Of a DNA stretch of 64,000 bases, positions 16,663-25,689 are shown piece by piece. Position numbers and translations under genes: made by a program. A model generated the notes under the pieces. That model was not told the origin of the DNA. It made no database searches and saw nothing but the letters and a program-made list of their open reading frames with translations. Source of the DNA: Thermogemmatispora carboxidivorans (GTDB taxonomy: Bacteria; Chloroflexota; Ktedonobacteria; Ktedonobacterales; Ktedonobacteraceae); the NCBI RefSeq assembly GCF_000702505.1, contig NZ_JNIM01000001.1, positions 62,001 to 126,000 of the forward strand, read 5' to 3'. Within the stretch, counting starts at the first letter, position 1; the number at the start of each line of letters is the position of its first letter.

Positions 16663-19600
16663 ATGTCCTCCTATGAGGAGATGCGGGACCTGCTTCAGGA
16701 TATGGTGCGAGATATCATAACCGCTCGCGATTTTCCCCCGCCAAACCTGCTCTGGGAACGCTATCATCAGCGTATAGAACCTCTCTGTAAGAGGGAAGAG
16801 CTGAGGGAGGAATTCGTTGCTCTGGGAGGAGACATTTTTTTGCCTCGGGCGATAGAGCTTGTTCGTCCTCTGAAGCAGCTCCGACAGCGCTTCAGTGCTT
16901 TGGGACCGTCGAGACCACTGGTGGAGCACATGCGCATGGAAGCGCTGGTAAGGCGGCGACCGCCGCGCGATCTTCGCCTGGAAGATCTGACGGGAGAGCT
17001 TGGGGCGATCGCTCAGCTCTTGAAGGCCAGTGAGGAGGAGCAGCGGCATCAGGACAGTAGCCCTGCCGCTAAAGAAGGAGAACTCCGAGTCTCCACTTTC
17101 CAAGTCGAGGGCTGGGAGAAGGCGCTGCAGGTCATTCGCCATAGTCAGGGTATGGTGATTACTGCTCCCACAGGCAGCGGTAAAACTGAGGTTTTCTTGC
17201 TGCCTATTATCTATGAGATTACTCGCCAATTGGCGAAAAAAGTACCTGCCAATCAGGTGCCGCGCTTCGTTCTGCTCTATCCGCGAGTCGCCTTGCTGAA
17301 GGACCAGCTGGAGCGGGTCCTGCGCTATGTGTATCGTGCCGAATTGGAAATAAGCCAAAAGAGCATGTGGGGCGAGGTTTTCCATCCTGAAAGGGGGCGC
17401 ATCACGATAGGTTTTCAGTTTGGTGGGGTGGGACCGGACCCCGAGTCTGCCCTTGAAAATAGTGAAATCTTTGAAAGTCGTACATTCATATATATAGATA
17501 AATGTGTGATTTGTAAAAAAGGAAGTTATGAATTGAAGTCTGTAAAATACAATAAAAGAAAGAATACATTGTTGAAATGTAATAACTGTGGGGCAAATTT
17601 CCATGTCTCTATTGGGAGAAACTACCATGCCGACCTGATGCCGCATCTACTGATTACAACTGCTGAGTCTTTTGACCAAATATCTGTATATCCTCTGGAG
17701 AAATTTGAGAATTACATTAAGTCGATAACGGGTATTGTCCTTGATGAGGCTCACGTCTATCACTCAATCTACGGGGCGCATATCCATCACATGCTGAGGC
17801 GCCTTGAGGAACTCAGAGGCGGTCAAGCACTCGCCAAGTTAGCAGCAAGTGCAACTATTCTTGAGCCTGAGAGGTTTGCCGCCAGCTTATTCTATGGAGA
17901 GAAGTCTGACCAGCTTGTTGTGCACAAGGCTGAAGATGGCAGCAGCGTACCGACGGGTCTCGAACTGCTCTATGTCTTGCAGAAACCCGAAGAGCAGGTG
18001 GAGGCCTCTTCCTTACTGATTCAGGCAGTGATGGCTGTGGGTCATGCTCTGCTCAGGGGAGAGGGACGAAGTACTGTCTTCTGCGATTCCCTTGACATGG
18101 TCGGCAGATTCCATGCGCAGATCAGCGATGCCGAAGAGCAGCGCCGGCTCTGGTCATTTCGCTGTAACCTGGAACAGCTCTGCTTCAACCAGCGTCGGTG
18201 TCCGCGTACAGTTCCAGCCTCGTGTCGCGTCTATGAGCAGGGCGAGTGCTGGCGTGGCCTGCCTGCTGGCGAGCAGTGTACCAACGAACTTCCTGATCTG
18301 CATATGCAACCATTGAAAATAGTGGAAGTTACATCTAAGGCTAAAGCTACTTATCACGACGAGGATATTATACTAGCTACGGCGGCTTTTGAGATTGGCG
18401 TTGATGATAGTCGTATTCAAGCGGTTATCCAGTATCTTATTCCTCACACCCTATTTTCCTTTATTCAGAGGCGTGGCCGGGCTGGTCGGGGCTGGCGCTC
18501 GACTGCCTATAGTATGCTGGTCTTGGATACCTCTCCGATTAGCCATTTCTACCTCCGCCATTACAGGCGGCTGATCGAGGGCAGCTACGAGCTGCCGCTC
18601 AAGACTGACAATCCTGTTATCTCCGCAATACATGGTATCATCTCAAGAAAGCGGAAGGAATTAGCTGCCTATACCTCTCTGCACAAGGTTGAGAAAGGAT
18701 TACTGCAATGGATATGGAACAATATTAGTAATTGTGGCATAATTAAGCATTATTATGGAGATGAATTAATTAATTATGGCGATGCCTCTTTAGAGGAAAA
18801 GGTAAAATTCTTAAAAGAGTGGATAAACACTAATAAAATAGAATTGGAGCACAAATTAGGGCTAAAATCGCTCATAGATCGTATAGAAGATGAGATATGT
18901 ACGTTGGAAGAGACTGCCCGTTTGAGCCTGGATTTCTTGAAGCAGGAAGGTTCCTCCTCTGAGGAGATCTCGAAACGTTTCCTGGAAATAGATAATTATC
19001 TATCTAATATCTTGTACAATACTAAGGACAAATATACAATTGAAAAAATTTCATATATAACGAGAAAAATGGCTTATTTATGGAAAAATATTGCTGATAA
19101 TGATACGAATAATTTTAGTGATGTGGAAAGGTTGTATAAATTCTTTTTTAAACTGGGAGAGCTTTTTAAGGATAAGAGAATCCTTCGCTACCCACCTGAG
19201 GCTATGAAAATTGTGCTGCAGGCTAGCTTCTATCTCCACCTGGACGATACTAGTGACAGCGCTTGCACTTACAGAGTGGAGTACCTCTTGCCAGAGGGTT
19301 ATTTCCTGGCCACAAAGCCAATTCTTGTCAATGCCAGCCTGGCTAGAGGGGAGGGAGTAGAGCCTGAAACCAAGGTTGAGCTAGAGAACATCGGCGTACT
19401 TGCTAATGCGCTCATTCCTTACAGGACGCTCTATCGCTACTACGCTCGTCATATCTCAACCATAGACGTTGTCCCTCTCCCTGAGAGAAGTAGCGACCAG
19501 GAAATCACAATTCGGCTTCGAGGGGCTGAGGGGTTGCATCACGCTGAGTTTTTCGCGCCATATAAGGTCTCTGTAAGAACGTTAGAGACGGATAAGCAAG

Positions 19601-20721
19601 GGCAGCAGGTCGTTAAGATGTGCGAGCAGTGTCGCATGATTTATAGTATAAGTCGTACACGCCACTGCTGTGACTCGCAGCTTCGTTACGTAACGTTGCA
19701 GGCATCTCCAGTGATCAAGCGCAGCTACGCGGTTGGCCCTGCAGAGCGACGACTCACTTTCTCCCTCAGTCTTCTTAAGACCATGAAAGGCGTGACGATG
19801 GTCGAAGGGGCGGAGGTTTCCGCGCGTCGGATGCTCCCGGAAGCCAACGGGCACTATGTTCCGCAAAAGAGGCCACCGCTCTCCTTCCTGGCTCGCTATG
19901 AGATCCCCCTGCGCTACGACCTCACCACTGATGGGATTCGCTGGCAGCTTCAGCATCTCGTCACGACGCTACTCGCTGATCAGCAGCTCCAGCGGGAGCT
20001 TGGCCAGATCAAGGTACAAGGGCAGCTCAAGCATCTGGACAGCGAGCTGATTCTCCATACCGCTGCTCATATGCTCTACAAAACTATTGCCACTATAAGT
20101 GGCGTCAATGAGCAGGCACTGGAGTACTGGTATGATGTCCAGCGGTGTGAGGTAGTTGTCTGGGAAGGCTATGAGGGCGGCACTGGACTCTCGGAGGTGT
20201 TTGCCCATGCCCTGAAAACGCGACCGAAGGAAGTCTACCAGGCCTTGCTGGCTTGTGTACTTTGCCCGATTCACCTGGCAGAGGATCCCCAGCAGCCGAT
20301 AGAGCCAGGCTGGCGTGAGGAGCTGGGGCGCAGTTGGCTGGTGTCCTCAGAGCCCATGAACCCCCTGTCCCAAACGTTGTCGAGACAGATGGTTCTCGAT
20401 CAGATTGCTGACGAGGCAGAATGGACCCGTCAGCATAGCTCTGGCCGGCTTGCAGATGACGAGAGCAGCAAACTCTCCTGCTATACACATGATGGCTGTC
20501 CCGTCTGTATCTATGTCACGACCTGCTGTCGAGGACGCTACAGACAAGCGCCATATGTCAGTCGCCGTGTGGGGGAAGCCCTTTTACGGCAGCTGCTACG
20601 CCGTACCTCACGGAGCGAGGTTGATCAGCTACACGCTGACGCGGCCCGTCTGGGACTGGAAACTGTGGCTTGCTGGCCACTGGATCGTCAAGGACGGGAG
20701 TGGGCGCTCTTCCTTCTCTAA
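16663..20721 (+). CDS. DEAH-box superfamily 2 helicase with zinc ribbon and DUF1998-like C-terminus (DpdJ/DrmA/MrfA-like)
   Basis: A 1352-residue helicase starting at the ATG at 16663 with AAGGAGA just upstream, 20 bases after the transglycosylase. Walker A TAPTGSGKT is near residue 167, DEAH near 360, SATI follows, and motif VI QRRGRAGRG is near 602. A four-cysteine zinc ribbon (CVIC near 281, CNNC near 306) is inserted between motifs I and II. A second Cys pair lies near 987. The end looks like DUF1998: WEGYEGGTGLSE near 1167, LACVLC near 1196 and a Cys cluster HDGCPVC...CC near 1273-1290. Such helicases occur in Dpd, DISARM (DrmA) and repair (MrfA). Two stretches (about 17460-17720 and 18690-19200) are much more AT-rich than the surroundings, which suggests foreign origin. 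It probably moves along DNA to inspect or restrict unmodified DNA. Confidence 0.82.
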   Translation: MSSYEEMRDLLQDMVRDIITARDFPPPNLLWERYHQRIEPLCKREELREEFVALGGDIFLPRAIELVRPLKQLRQRFSALGPSRPLVEHMRMEALVRRRPPRDLRLEDLTGELGAIAQLLKASEEEQRHQDSSPAAKEGELRVSTFQVEGWEKALQVIRHSQGMVITAPTGSGKTEVFLLPIIYEITRQLAKKVPANQVPRFVLLYPRVALLKDQLERVLRYVYRAELEISQKSMWGEVFHPERGRITIGFQFGGVGPDPESALENSEIFESRTFIYIDKCVICKKGSYELKSVKYNKRKNTLLKCNNCGANFHVSIGRNYHADLMPHLLITTAESFDQISVYPLEKFENYIKSITGIVLDEAHVYHSIYGAHIHHMLRRLEELRGGQALAKLAASATILEPERFAASLFYGEKSDQLVVHKAEDGSSVPTGLELLYVLQKPEEQVEASSLLIQAVMAVGHALLRGEGRSTVFCDSLDMVGRFHAQISDAEEQRRLWSFRCNLEQLCFNQRRCPRTVPASCRVYEQGECWRGLPAGEQCTNELPDLHMQPLKIVEVTSKAKATYHDEDIILATAAFEIGVDDSRIQAVIQYLIPHTLFSFIQRRGRAGRGWRSTAYSMLVLDTSPISHFYLRHYRRLIEGSYELPLKTDNPVISAIHGIISRKRKELAAYTSLHKVEKGLLQWIWNNISNCGIIKHYYGDELINYGDASLEEKVKFLKEWINTNKIELEHKLGLKSLIDRIEDEICTLEETARLSLDFLKQEGSSSEEISKRFLEIDNYLSNILYNTKDKYTIEKISYITRKMAYLWKNIADNDTNNFSDVERLYKFFFKLGELFKDKRILRYPPEAMKIVLQASFYLHLDDTSDSACTYRVEYLLPEGYFLATKPILVNASLARGEGVEPETKVELENIGVLANALIPYRTLYRYYARHISTIDVVPLPERSSDQEITIRLRGAEGLHHAEFFAPYKVSVRTLETDKQGQQVVKMCEQCRMIYSISRTRHCCDSQLRYVTLQASPVIKRSYAVGPAERRLTFSLSLLKTMKGVTMVEGAEVSARRMLPEANGHYVPQKRPPLSFLARYEIPLRYDLTTDGIRWQLQHLVTTLLADQQLQRELGQIKVQGQLKHLDSELILHTAAHMLYKTIATISGVNEQALEYWYDVQRCEVVVWEGYEGGTGLSEVFAHALKTRPKEVYQALLACVLCPIHLAEDPQQPIEPGWREELGRSWLVSSEPMNPLSQTLSRQMVLDQIADEAEWTRQHSSGRLADDESSKLSCYTHDGCPVCIYVTTCCRGRYRQAPYVSRRVGEALLRQLLRRTSRSEVDQLHADAARLGLETVACWPLDRQGREWALFLL

Positions 20722-20754
20722 AGTCGCCTGATAGGTCAGGATAGGAGTTGAGCC

Positions 20755-21318
20755 ATGGCAACTGAAGAGAGGGCCGACCTTTTCTCCCCTATTTCACCCT
20801 CGTCTCCTACACCCTCGATGATGCCAGAGGCCCATCGCGCCGAGGAGCTCAGCCTGGCATATGTCCTGGCTCTTGCCGCCAAAGCTGGCGTCAATTACTC
20901 GCTCCTGAAGAGAGATTACGGCATCGACATCTCTTTTCGTAGGCCAAGGATCATTGACGGCGAGATCGATGATAGTGGCAGCATGATGGTAGATGCGCAA
21001 TTGAAAGCCTCGCGCAACTACCGCCTGAAAGGAGACTATATCGTCTATGATCTCCCTGCAAAAAATTATCGCAAGCTCGTGAATAGCATCTTTTCTGTTC
21101 TATTACTACTCTGCCTGCCACCAAGTATTGATCACTGGCTCCATCAAAGTGAGGAATGCCTGAGCATCTACAAGTGTTGTTACTACTGGAGGCCCCAGGG
21201 ACATGTTGAAATTGATCAAGTAAGATCTAAAACAATCTATGTTCCTAAAGCGAACCTCTTTACGGAAGCAGTGTTGCTCAGTCTGCTTGATGAGGCGCAA
21301 GCGAAGGTAAGGTTATGA
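20755..21318 (+). CDS. DUF4365 protein, probable PD-(D/E)XK-type nuclease fold
   Basis: A 187-residue protein matching the DUF4365 pattern: EELSLAYVLALAAKAG (Glu30/31), DYGIDISFRRP (Asp58), then VDAQLKAS (Gln82, Lys84), YDLPAKNYRKLV and the late IYVPKANLFTEAVLLSLL. The E...D...QxK series is that of restriction-endonuclease-fold enzymes with Gln in place of the second acidic residue. It follows the helicase by 33 bases with AGGAG before the ATG and ends in an ATGA overlap with the next gene. In the operon it is the best candidate for the cutting activity. Cleavage is not proven, and the fold assignment rests on motif reading. Confidence 0.72.
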   Translation: MATEERADLFSPISPSSPTPSMMPEAHRAEELSLAYVLALAAKAGVNYSLLKRDYGIDISFRRPRIIDGEIDDSGSMMVDAQLKASRNYRLKGDYIVYDLPAKNYRKLVNSIFSVLLLLCLPPSIDHWLHQSEECLSIYKCCYYWRPQGHVEIDQVRSKTIYVPKANLFTEAVLLSLLDEAQAKVRL

Positions 21319-22460
21319 TGCACAGATCGTTAGAGGAGCTCCCGCTTGACCTGGTGAGCATTGCCGACGTGCAGGCTTACCTGCAAGCGCATGACTGGCG
21401 CCAGATCGAGTGCAGCGATCAGCAGCTGCTGGTCTTTGCTGGCCCGCCCAATAAACTAGGTGAGCCGATGCTCATTGCATTGCCCCGTTCGAAGGATCTG
21501 GGAGGTGCCGAGCTGCGCCTGACCGAAGCTCTGCACAGGCTGGCGGAGATTGAGCGTGTGCCTCCAACTACCCTCATTAGCCGCATTCGTGCGGCCAGTG
21601 CTGATGCCATTTACTTGCGCTTGCTTATTGCTCCCTCAGAACTTCCCTCGTTAGAGACTGTGTCTTCCTTCTTGAGCGGCTGCAGAAATCTCGTCACCTT
21701 TTCTGCCTGTATGGAGCTGATAGGACAACGCTATTTCGTCCAGCCAACTGCTACTGCCAGGAGGCTCTCCAAACGTTTTCAATTCGGTCACACCTATCAG
21801 TCGAGCTTCGGTTTTGTATTTCAGGCCCCAGTGACTAGTGAGCAAGGACAGCTGCCGTTTGCTTCCCTGGAGGGATCTCCTGTTCCTCTTGGCAGAAGGG
21901 TAGTCGAGCGGATTACAAGAGGGCTGCTCATGCTTAGCACTGCCGCTCAGTTAGGAGATGATCGACTTCTCGTCGAGCGCTACTCAGAAGGATTGAATGC
22001 CAATATGTGCAGCGCTGTGGCCGAAATGCTCAAAGTAGTTGGTGATACCGCTGTGGAGTACTCTGTTAGCTGGTCACCTCTCTTGTCTGCTCCTAGCGAC
22101 CTCTCTCGTCTCCCTCCCCTGCAACTGCATCGCTCTTCAATTCCCTACCTTGAAAAGGCTGCTCAGCTCCTGCGAGTTGGCCACGAGGGAATCAGTGGAG
22201 AGGAGCAAACCATCACAGGTGTAATCACTGAATTACACTGGGAGGATGCAGAGCGAGGACAGGTGCGCCTGAAAAGCCCTGAACTGGGTACGCTGCACCT
22301 CTCCCTCGAATCCTCCCAGTATGCACTTGCTTGTGATGCTCATCGCGATCGACGCCTTGTCAGCGTGACCGGAACACTGGTACCTACCCCCGGGAAGCGT
22401 AGGAAAATCTGGAACTTACTCTATCCCCGCGATTTTCGGATACTTGAGCAACTGGCTTAG
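21315..22460 (+). CDS. Unrecognised protein with OB-like C-terminal domain, operon partner
   Basis: A 381-residue protein (380 if the second of two tandem ATGs is used). I do not recognise the family. The N-terminal 100 residues look alpha/beta (VQAYLQAHDWRQIE, LLVFAGPPNKLGEPMLIALPR, then ELRLTEALHRLAEIE). The middle is mixed with a long helix-rich part (RVVERITRGLLMLSTAAQLGD, residues 195-215). The last 90 residues alternate beta strands in a pattern like an OB fold: ITGVITELHWED, GQVRLKSPELGTLHLSL, RRLVSVTGTLVP. Its start overlaps the DUF4365 stop, so the two are made together. A role as nucleic-acid-binding or specificity subunit is a guess from this tail. Confidence 0.6.
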   Translation: MMHRSLEELPLDLVSIADVQAYLQAHDWRQIECSDQQLLVFAGPPNKLGEPMLIALPRSKDLGGAELRLTEALHRLAEIERVPPTTLISRIRAASADAIYLRLLIAPSELPSLETVSSFLSGCRNLVTFSACMELIGQRYFVQPTATARRLSKRFQFGHTYQSSFGFVFQAPVTSEQGQLPFASLEGSPVPLGRRVVERITRGLLMLSTAAQLGDDRLLVERYSEGLNANMCSAVAEMLKVVGDTAVEYSVSWSPLLSAPSDLSRLPPLQLHRSSIPYLEKAAQLLRVGHEGISGEEQTITGVITELHWEDAERGQVRLKSPELGTLHLSLESSQYALACDAHRDRRLVSVTGTLVPTPGKRRKIWNLLYPRDFRILEQLA

Positions 22461-22466
22461 TAAGCC

Positions 22467-23681
22467 TCATTTCTGTCCATAGACTACATAATATTGATAC
22501 TCTATTTGCAATATTTCCATCTCTCGATCGATTTCCCGTAAGACGAGATCAAATTGCTTCTCATCAATATTGAGCTGCTGATGTAAAAGCGGGAAAAGAC
22601 CTGGAAAAGTGGCCATCAGGTTCTTCTGCAGCATCACACCCTCGTGGCGACCCCAGGGGCCAACCGGCACGCTCAGCGTCTCTAGACGGACATGGCGCAG
22701 ACCGAGACCCTGGAAAAGGTTGCCAAGACGATCCGCGATGGCTGGATCATAGCCAGCTCGCTTGCTGGCCTGGCGATACCACTCGATGAATAGCCTGAGA
22801 GCGGGACCCGCGTTCACGAAGGTGTCTCCCCCTTCGAATAGCTCGATCCAGCCGCCGGGCGCTGTCACCCGCTGCAACTCTTGCAACAAGAAGGGCCAGC
22901 TTTTCGCTGGAATACCCATTGCAAGCAAACGCTGGTGAACATAGTCAAAGGTATGGGCGGGAAAGGGCAGGCCCTGCAGAACGTTCCCTTGCAAAAAGCT
23001 CACATTCGGCGGCAGCTTCTGCGACGGCGTCGACCACTCCAGATCGATACCATAGACACGCGCCTGGGGAAAAGCCCGCGCCATCTCGATGACCCACCGT
23101 CCTGTACCGCTGCCGACGTCGAGAATCGCCCGCACTCGCTCCTTGTCAAGCGGCGCCAGGTAGTTGCTCTTAAGGACATGCTTCAGGTAGAAGTGCTGGA
23201 AATCAAGTCGATTGGCCTCAACGAGATCCTTCGGCAGCAGATAGTCTGTATCGATCAAGTAGCGCCTGGCGAAAGCCGCGACCTGCGGTGGCTGAGGAAG
23301 CCGGACAGTCGGATACCGCTCTAGCGCCTGTCGCTGGGTGAGCGTACTGCCAGCTCCCACCAGCTCCAGCTGGTCCGTGGCCCTGGGCTGCTGAATCTGT
23401 CCGTTGCCTCCACAGCCTGGCCTGCTTCCAATCGCTACATATTTCACGACGCCGGCGGCCTGCAAGGCCCCAGGAGATGCTGGCCCGAAAGAGGTAGTCG
23501 CTACCGGCCTGACTCGATTTCTGTCTCTCCGAGCCTTCGATGCCTGCTCTGGATGAGCCTCCGTCGGCCCTCGCTCCGCTGCTCCGGTCCCAGCAACTAT
23601 CTGCAATGGCGCCGCTCTCCGCAGCCCGCGCCTTTGACCCTTGCCTTGCCACAACTGCTTCAGCCAATGCAAGATATTCAT
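22467..23681 (-). CDS. Class I SAM-dependent methyltransferase
   Basis: A 404-residue protein. Motif I AILDVGSGTGRW lies near residue 190, followed by VYGIDLEW, VSFLQGNVLQGLPFPAHTFDYVHQRLLAMGIP and RVTAPGGWIELFEGG, the methyltransferase domain order for small-molecule substrates. The first 110 residues are basic, Ala/Arg/Gly-rich and probably disordered. GGGAG precedes the ATG by 11 bases. It is convergent with the defence-like operon, six bases away, with no clear terminator between, so it is probably not part of that system. The substrate is unknown. Confidence 0.85.
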   Translation of the reverse strand: MNILHWLKQLWQGKGQRRGLRRAAPLQIVAGTGAAERGPTEAHPEQASKARRDRNRVRPVATTSFGPASPGALQAAGVVKYVAIGSRPGCGGNGQIQQPRATDQLELVGAGSTLTQRQALERYPTVRLPQPPQVAAFARRYLIDTDYLLPKDLVEANRLDFQHFYLKHVLKSNYLAPLDKERVRAILDVGSGTGRWVIEMARAFPQARVYGIDLEWSTPSQKLPPNVSFLQGNVLQGLPFPAHTFDYVHQRLLAMGIPAKSWPFLLQELQRVTAPGGWIELFEGGDTFVNAGPALRLFIEWYRQASKRAGYDPAIADRLGNLFQGLGLRHVRLETLSVPVGPWGRHEGVMLQKNLMATFPGLFPLLHQQLNIDEKQFDLVLREIDREMEILQIEYQYYVVYGQK

Positions 23682-24408
23682 AGCTACAACCGCTCCCTAC
23701 GATATTTTTTTCGCTCCTCCTGAGCTTCATCCAGATCCTTTCTTGCCCTGTGACGGCGCGCTCTCTTGCCTCGCCCCATTCCCATTCGTTGACTGGCCGC
23801 GGCGCGGTGCTGCTCTGCGACCTCCTTGTTGGTTGCTCTCTTTGCTTCTCCACTGAGTCCTCGCCCGTTCCCGGCCTGCCAGCATAGGCCCTCGCTGGAT
23901 GGTCTGGACGTGAGACGATTGCAAGTGCTTCTTTATTGTACTACGTTTCTATGGGCCTATTTTTCAAGGCTCTGGCTGGAAATTTTAGACATATTTCCTA
24001 GCTTCAATCAGATTTCTTGTGTACAGCAGAACCAGGGAAACCTTGCTATTAAAATTGTAATAACCACTAAATATTACTGCCTGCCTGCTATCAAGCAGAC
24101 GGTAATATCGATTTTTACATCGATAAAAAATGTAGTTCCTGGGTGAGAAGGCCAGAGAGAACCGCAAGAGGGCAATAGGGAGGGATGAGAGGGCAGGTCA
24201 GGCGGAGAAAAGCGGAAGAAGACCAGGAGGCAGCTCAGCAGAGGCGAAGAGGGGGTGCTCGAGGAGAAGAGACAGCGGTTGCTGGCGATCGCGCCTTGGT
24301 ATGGTGCTGCTCTTCATCTAAAGAAGTGGAGCGAGCGCAGTCAGCTCTTACCTGGCCCGCTCCTGACTGAGGACACGGTTGTACCTGTCTCGTCTCTGAA
24401 GGGAAGAG
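23682..24408. other. Gene-free interval with AT-rich centre
   Basis: No credible gene. 23930-24130 is clearly AT-rich within GC-rich flanks and has two dyads: ATTAC...GTAAT around 24072-24105 and TATCGAT/ATCGATA around 24106-24126. It probably carries the promoter of the methyltransferase on the minus strand. 24150-24400 is purine-rich with nothing recognisable. Confidence 0.4.
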
Positions 24409-25545
24409 TCACTTGCGAAGCCAGAAAGCCTTTTTCGTCTGGCTGTCGCCGAGGCTCCGGTAGTGCCACAGGAGCAGGCCGGAGATGAGCAGCAAGAGAG
24501 CAACCACCTCTAGCACAATGGGCAAACTACCCGTGGGCAGAGCGGGCACCCATCCGGGTAGGGAGAAACCGTCTGGCTGTGGCGCTTGCTGGGGAGGGGT
24601 CCCGAAGGCCACGCCGTGCATCAGTCCGGGCTGTGGAGTGACCTGCAAATCGTAGGTCACCTGTGGCGCTGGCGCTGCCAGGCTGAGATAAGTAAGCCAG
24701 CCACCTGGCCAGACCCAGCCCATATTGCGATCCCTCACCAGATCGTGATAGAGGGTCGTGCTCAGCGGCTCCTGGAGTTTGATCTCTAGACCCGGGGCGC
24801 CGGGTACCTGGCTGCCCACCGGTGAAAGTCCCAAATGATAGGCCCAGTCGCTGGTATAGAGAGGCTGATCGGTCAGCAAGAACAGATCGGCATTCACGGT
24901 ATCGGTGCCGATCGCCAGCACCTCCAGCGGTACCCAGAGCTGGGGTAAGCGCATCGTAATCAACAGCGGCGTGCCGTCTCCCTGCTGCAGGCCACGCTGA
25001 TGAGCCTGGGCCGAGTCAAACTGCACAGCCATGAAAAAGGGACTGGCGTGACCATAGACCAGCAGATGGGCCCGCGTTTCCTCGTCGAGTAAGAAGCCAT
25101 GCTGGGTGGCCCAGTCGAGCACGGCGGCCCCACTGCCCTTGACCACCGTGATATTGAGGGCTGCAATCTGCACACGCTGCACTACCTCAGCGCTGGCTGA
25201 GACGAAATGCTCTGGCTGCCCAGTACTGGAACGCTGGCGCCGCTGAACTTCCTGATTTAGACGCTGCAGCGTCCAGGCGCCCCCCTCCTGAATACGCAAC
25301 GGAGCGGTCGGCAGCGGCACGATCCAACCGAGATGGCTGGCATCTCCCTGGTAAGTAAAACTTGTCAGGTAATACTCGATGCCTGCATGCCAGGCGACCA
25401 GAGTGGTGGCGCGCTGGAGGCGCACACTGCCGTTGGGGGCCACCAGTCCCCCGCAGGCCAGCACTGGTGCGGTCTGTAACAAGGTAAGGAGAAGCAACAA
25501 CAACAACGCAAGCGGCCCCTTCCAGAGGCGGTAGATGATCGACAT
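24409..25545 (-). CDS. DUF2330-type secreted/membrane protein
   Basis: A 378-residue protein: a signal sequence with a run of leucines (residues 8-25) ending in LACGGLVAP, where the cysteine follows the cleavage region as in DUF2330 proteins. A large extracytoplasmic domain follows (FTYQGDASHLGWIVPLP, and YDLVRDRNMGWVWPGG near the end). It closes with a C-terminal membrane helix (IVLEVVALLLLISGLLLWH) and a basic tail. GAGGAGG lies nine bases before the ATG at 25545. The function of the family is unknown. It is presumably anchored facing outside. Confidence 0.8.
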   Translation of the reverse strand: MSIIYRLWKGPLALLLLLLLTLLQTAPVLACGGLVAPNGSVRLQRATTLVAWHAGIEYYLTSFTYQGDASHLGWIVPLPTAPLRIQEGGAWTLQRLNQEVQRRQRSSTGQPEHFVSASAEVVQRVQIAALNITVVKGSGAAVLDWATQHGFLLDEETRAHLLVYGHASPFFMAVQFDSAQAHQRGLQQGDGTPLLITMRLPQLWVPLEVLAIGTDTVNADLFLLTDQPLYTSDWAYHLGLSPVGSQVPGAPGLEIKLQEPLSTTLYHDLVRDRNMGWVWPGGWLTYLSLAAPAPQVTYDLQVTPQPGLMHGVAFGTPPQQAPQPDGFSLPGWVPALPTGSLPIVLEVVALLLLISGLLLWHYRSLGDSQTKKAFWLRK

Positions 25546-25689
25546 GGGGGCACCTCCTCCTCGGATGAATTCCTCCATCCGAAGGACGAAGCCGTCGTTC
25601 TGAAAGTTCCGCTTCTCTCCGGGACCGCTCGCTCTTCTGTTCTGGGCGGCCCGCTTGCTTATCTGTGGGCAGCCGCGACACGGAGACGG

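Noticed and set aside
16663-20721. DISARM drmA
   Set aside because: The helicase type fits, but no drmB, drmC or DNA methyltransferase is next to it. The gene at 22467 is a small-molecule type methyltransferase on the opposite strand.
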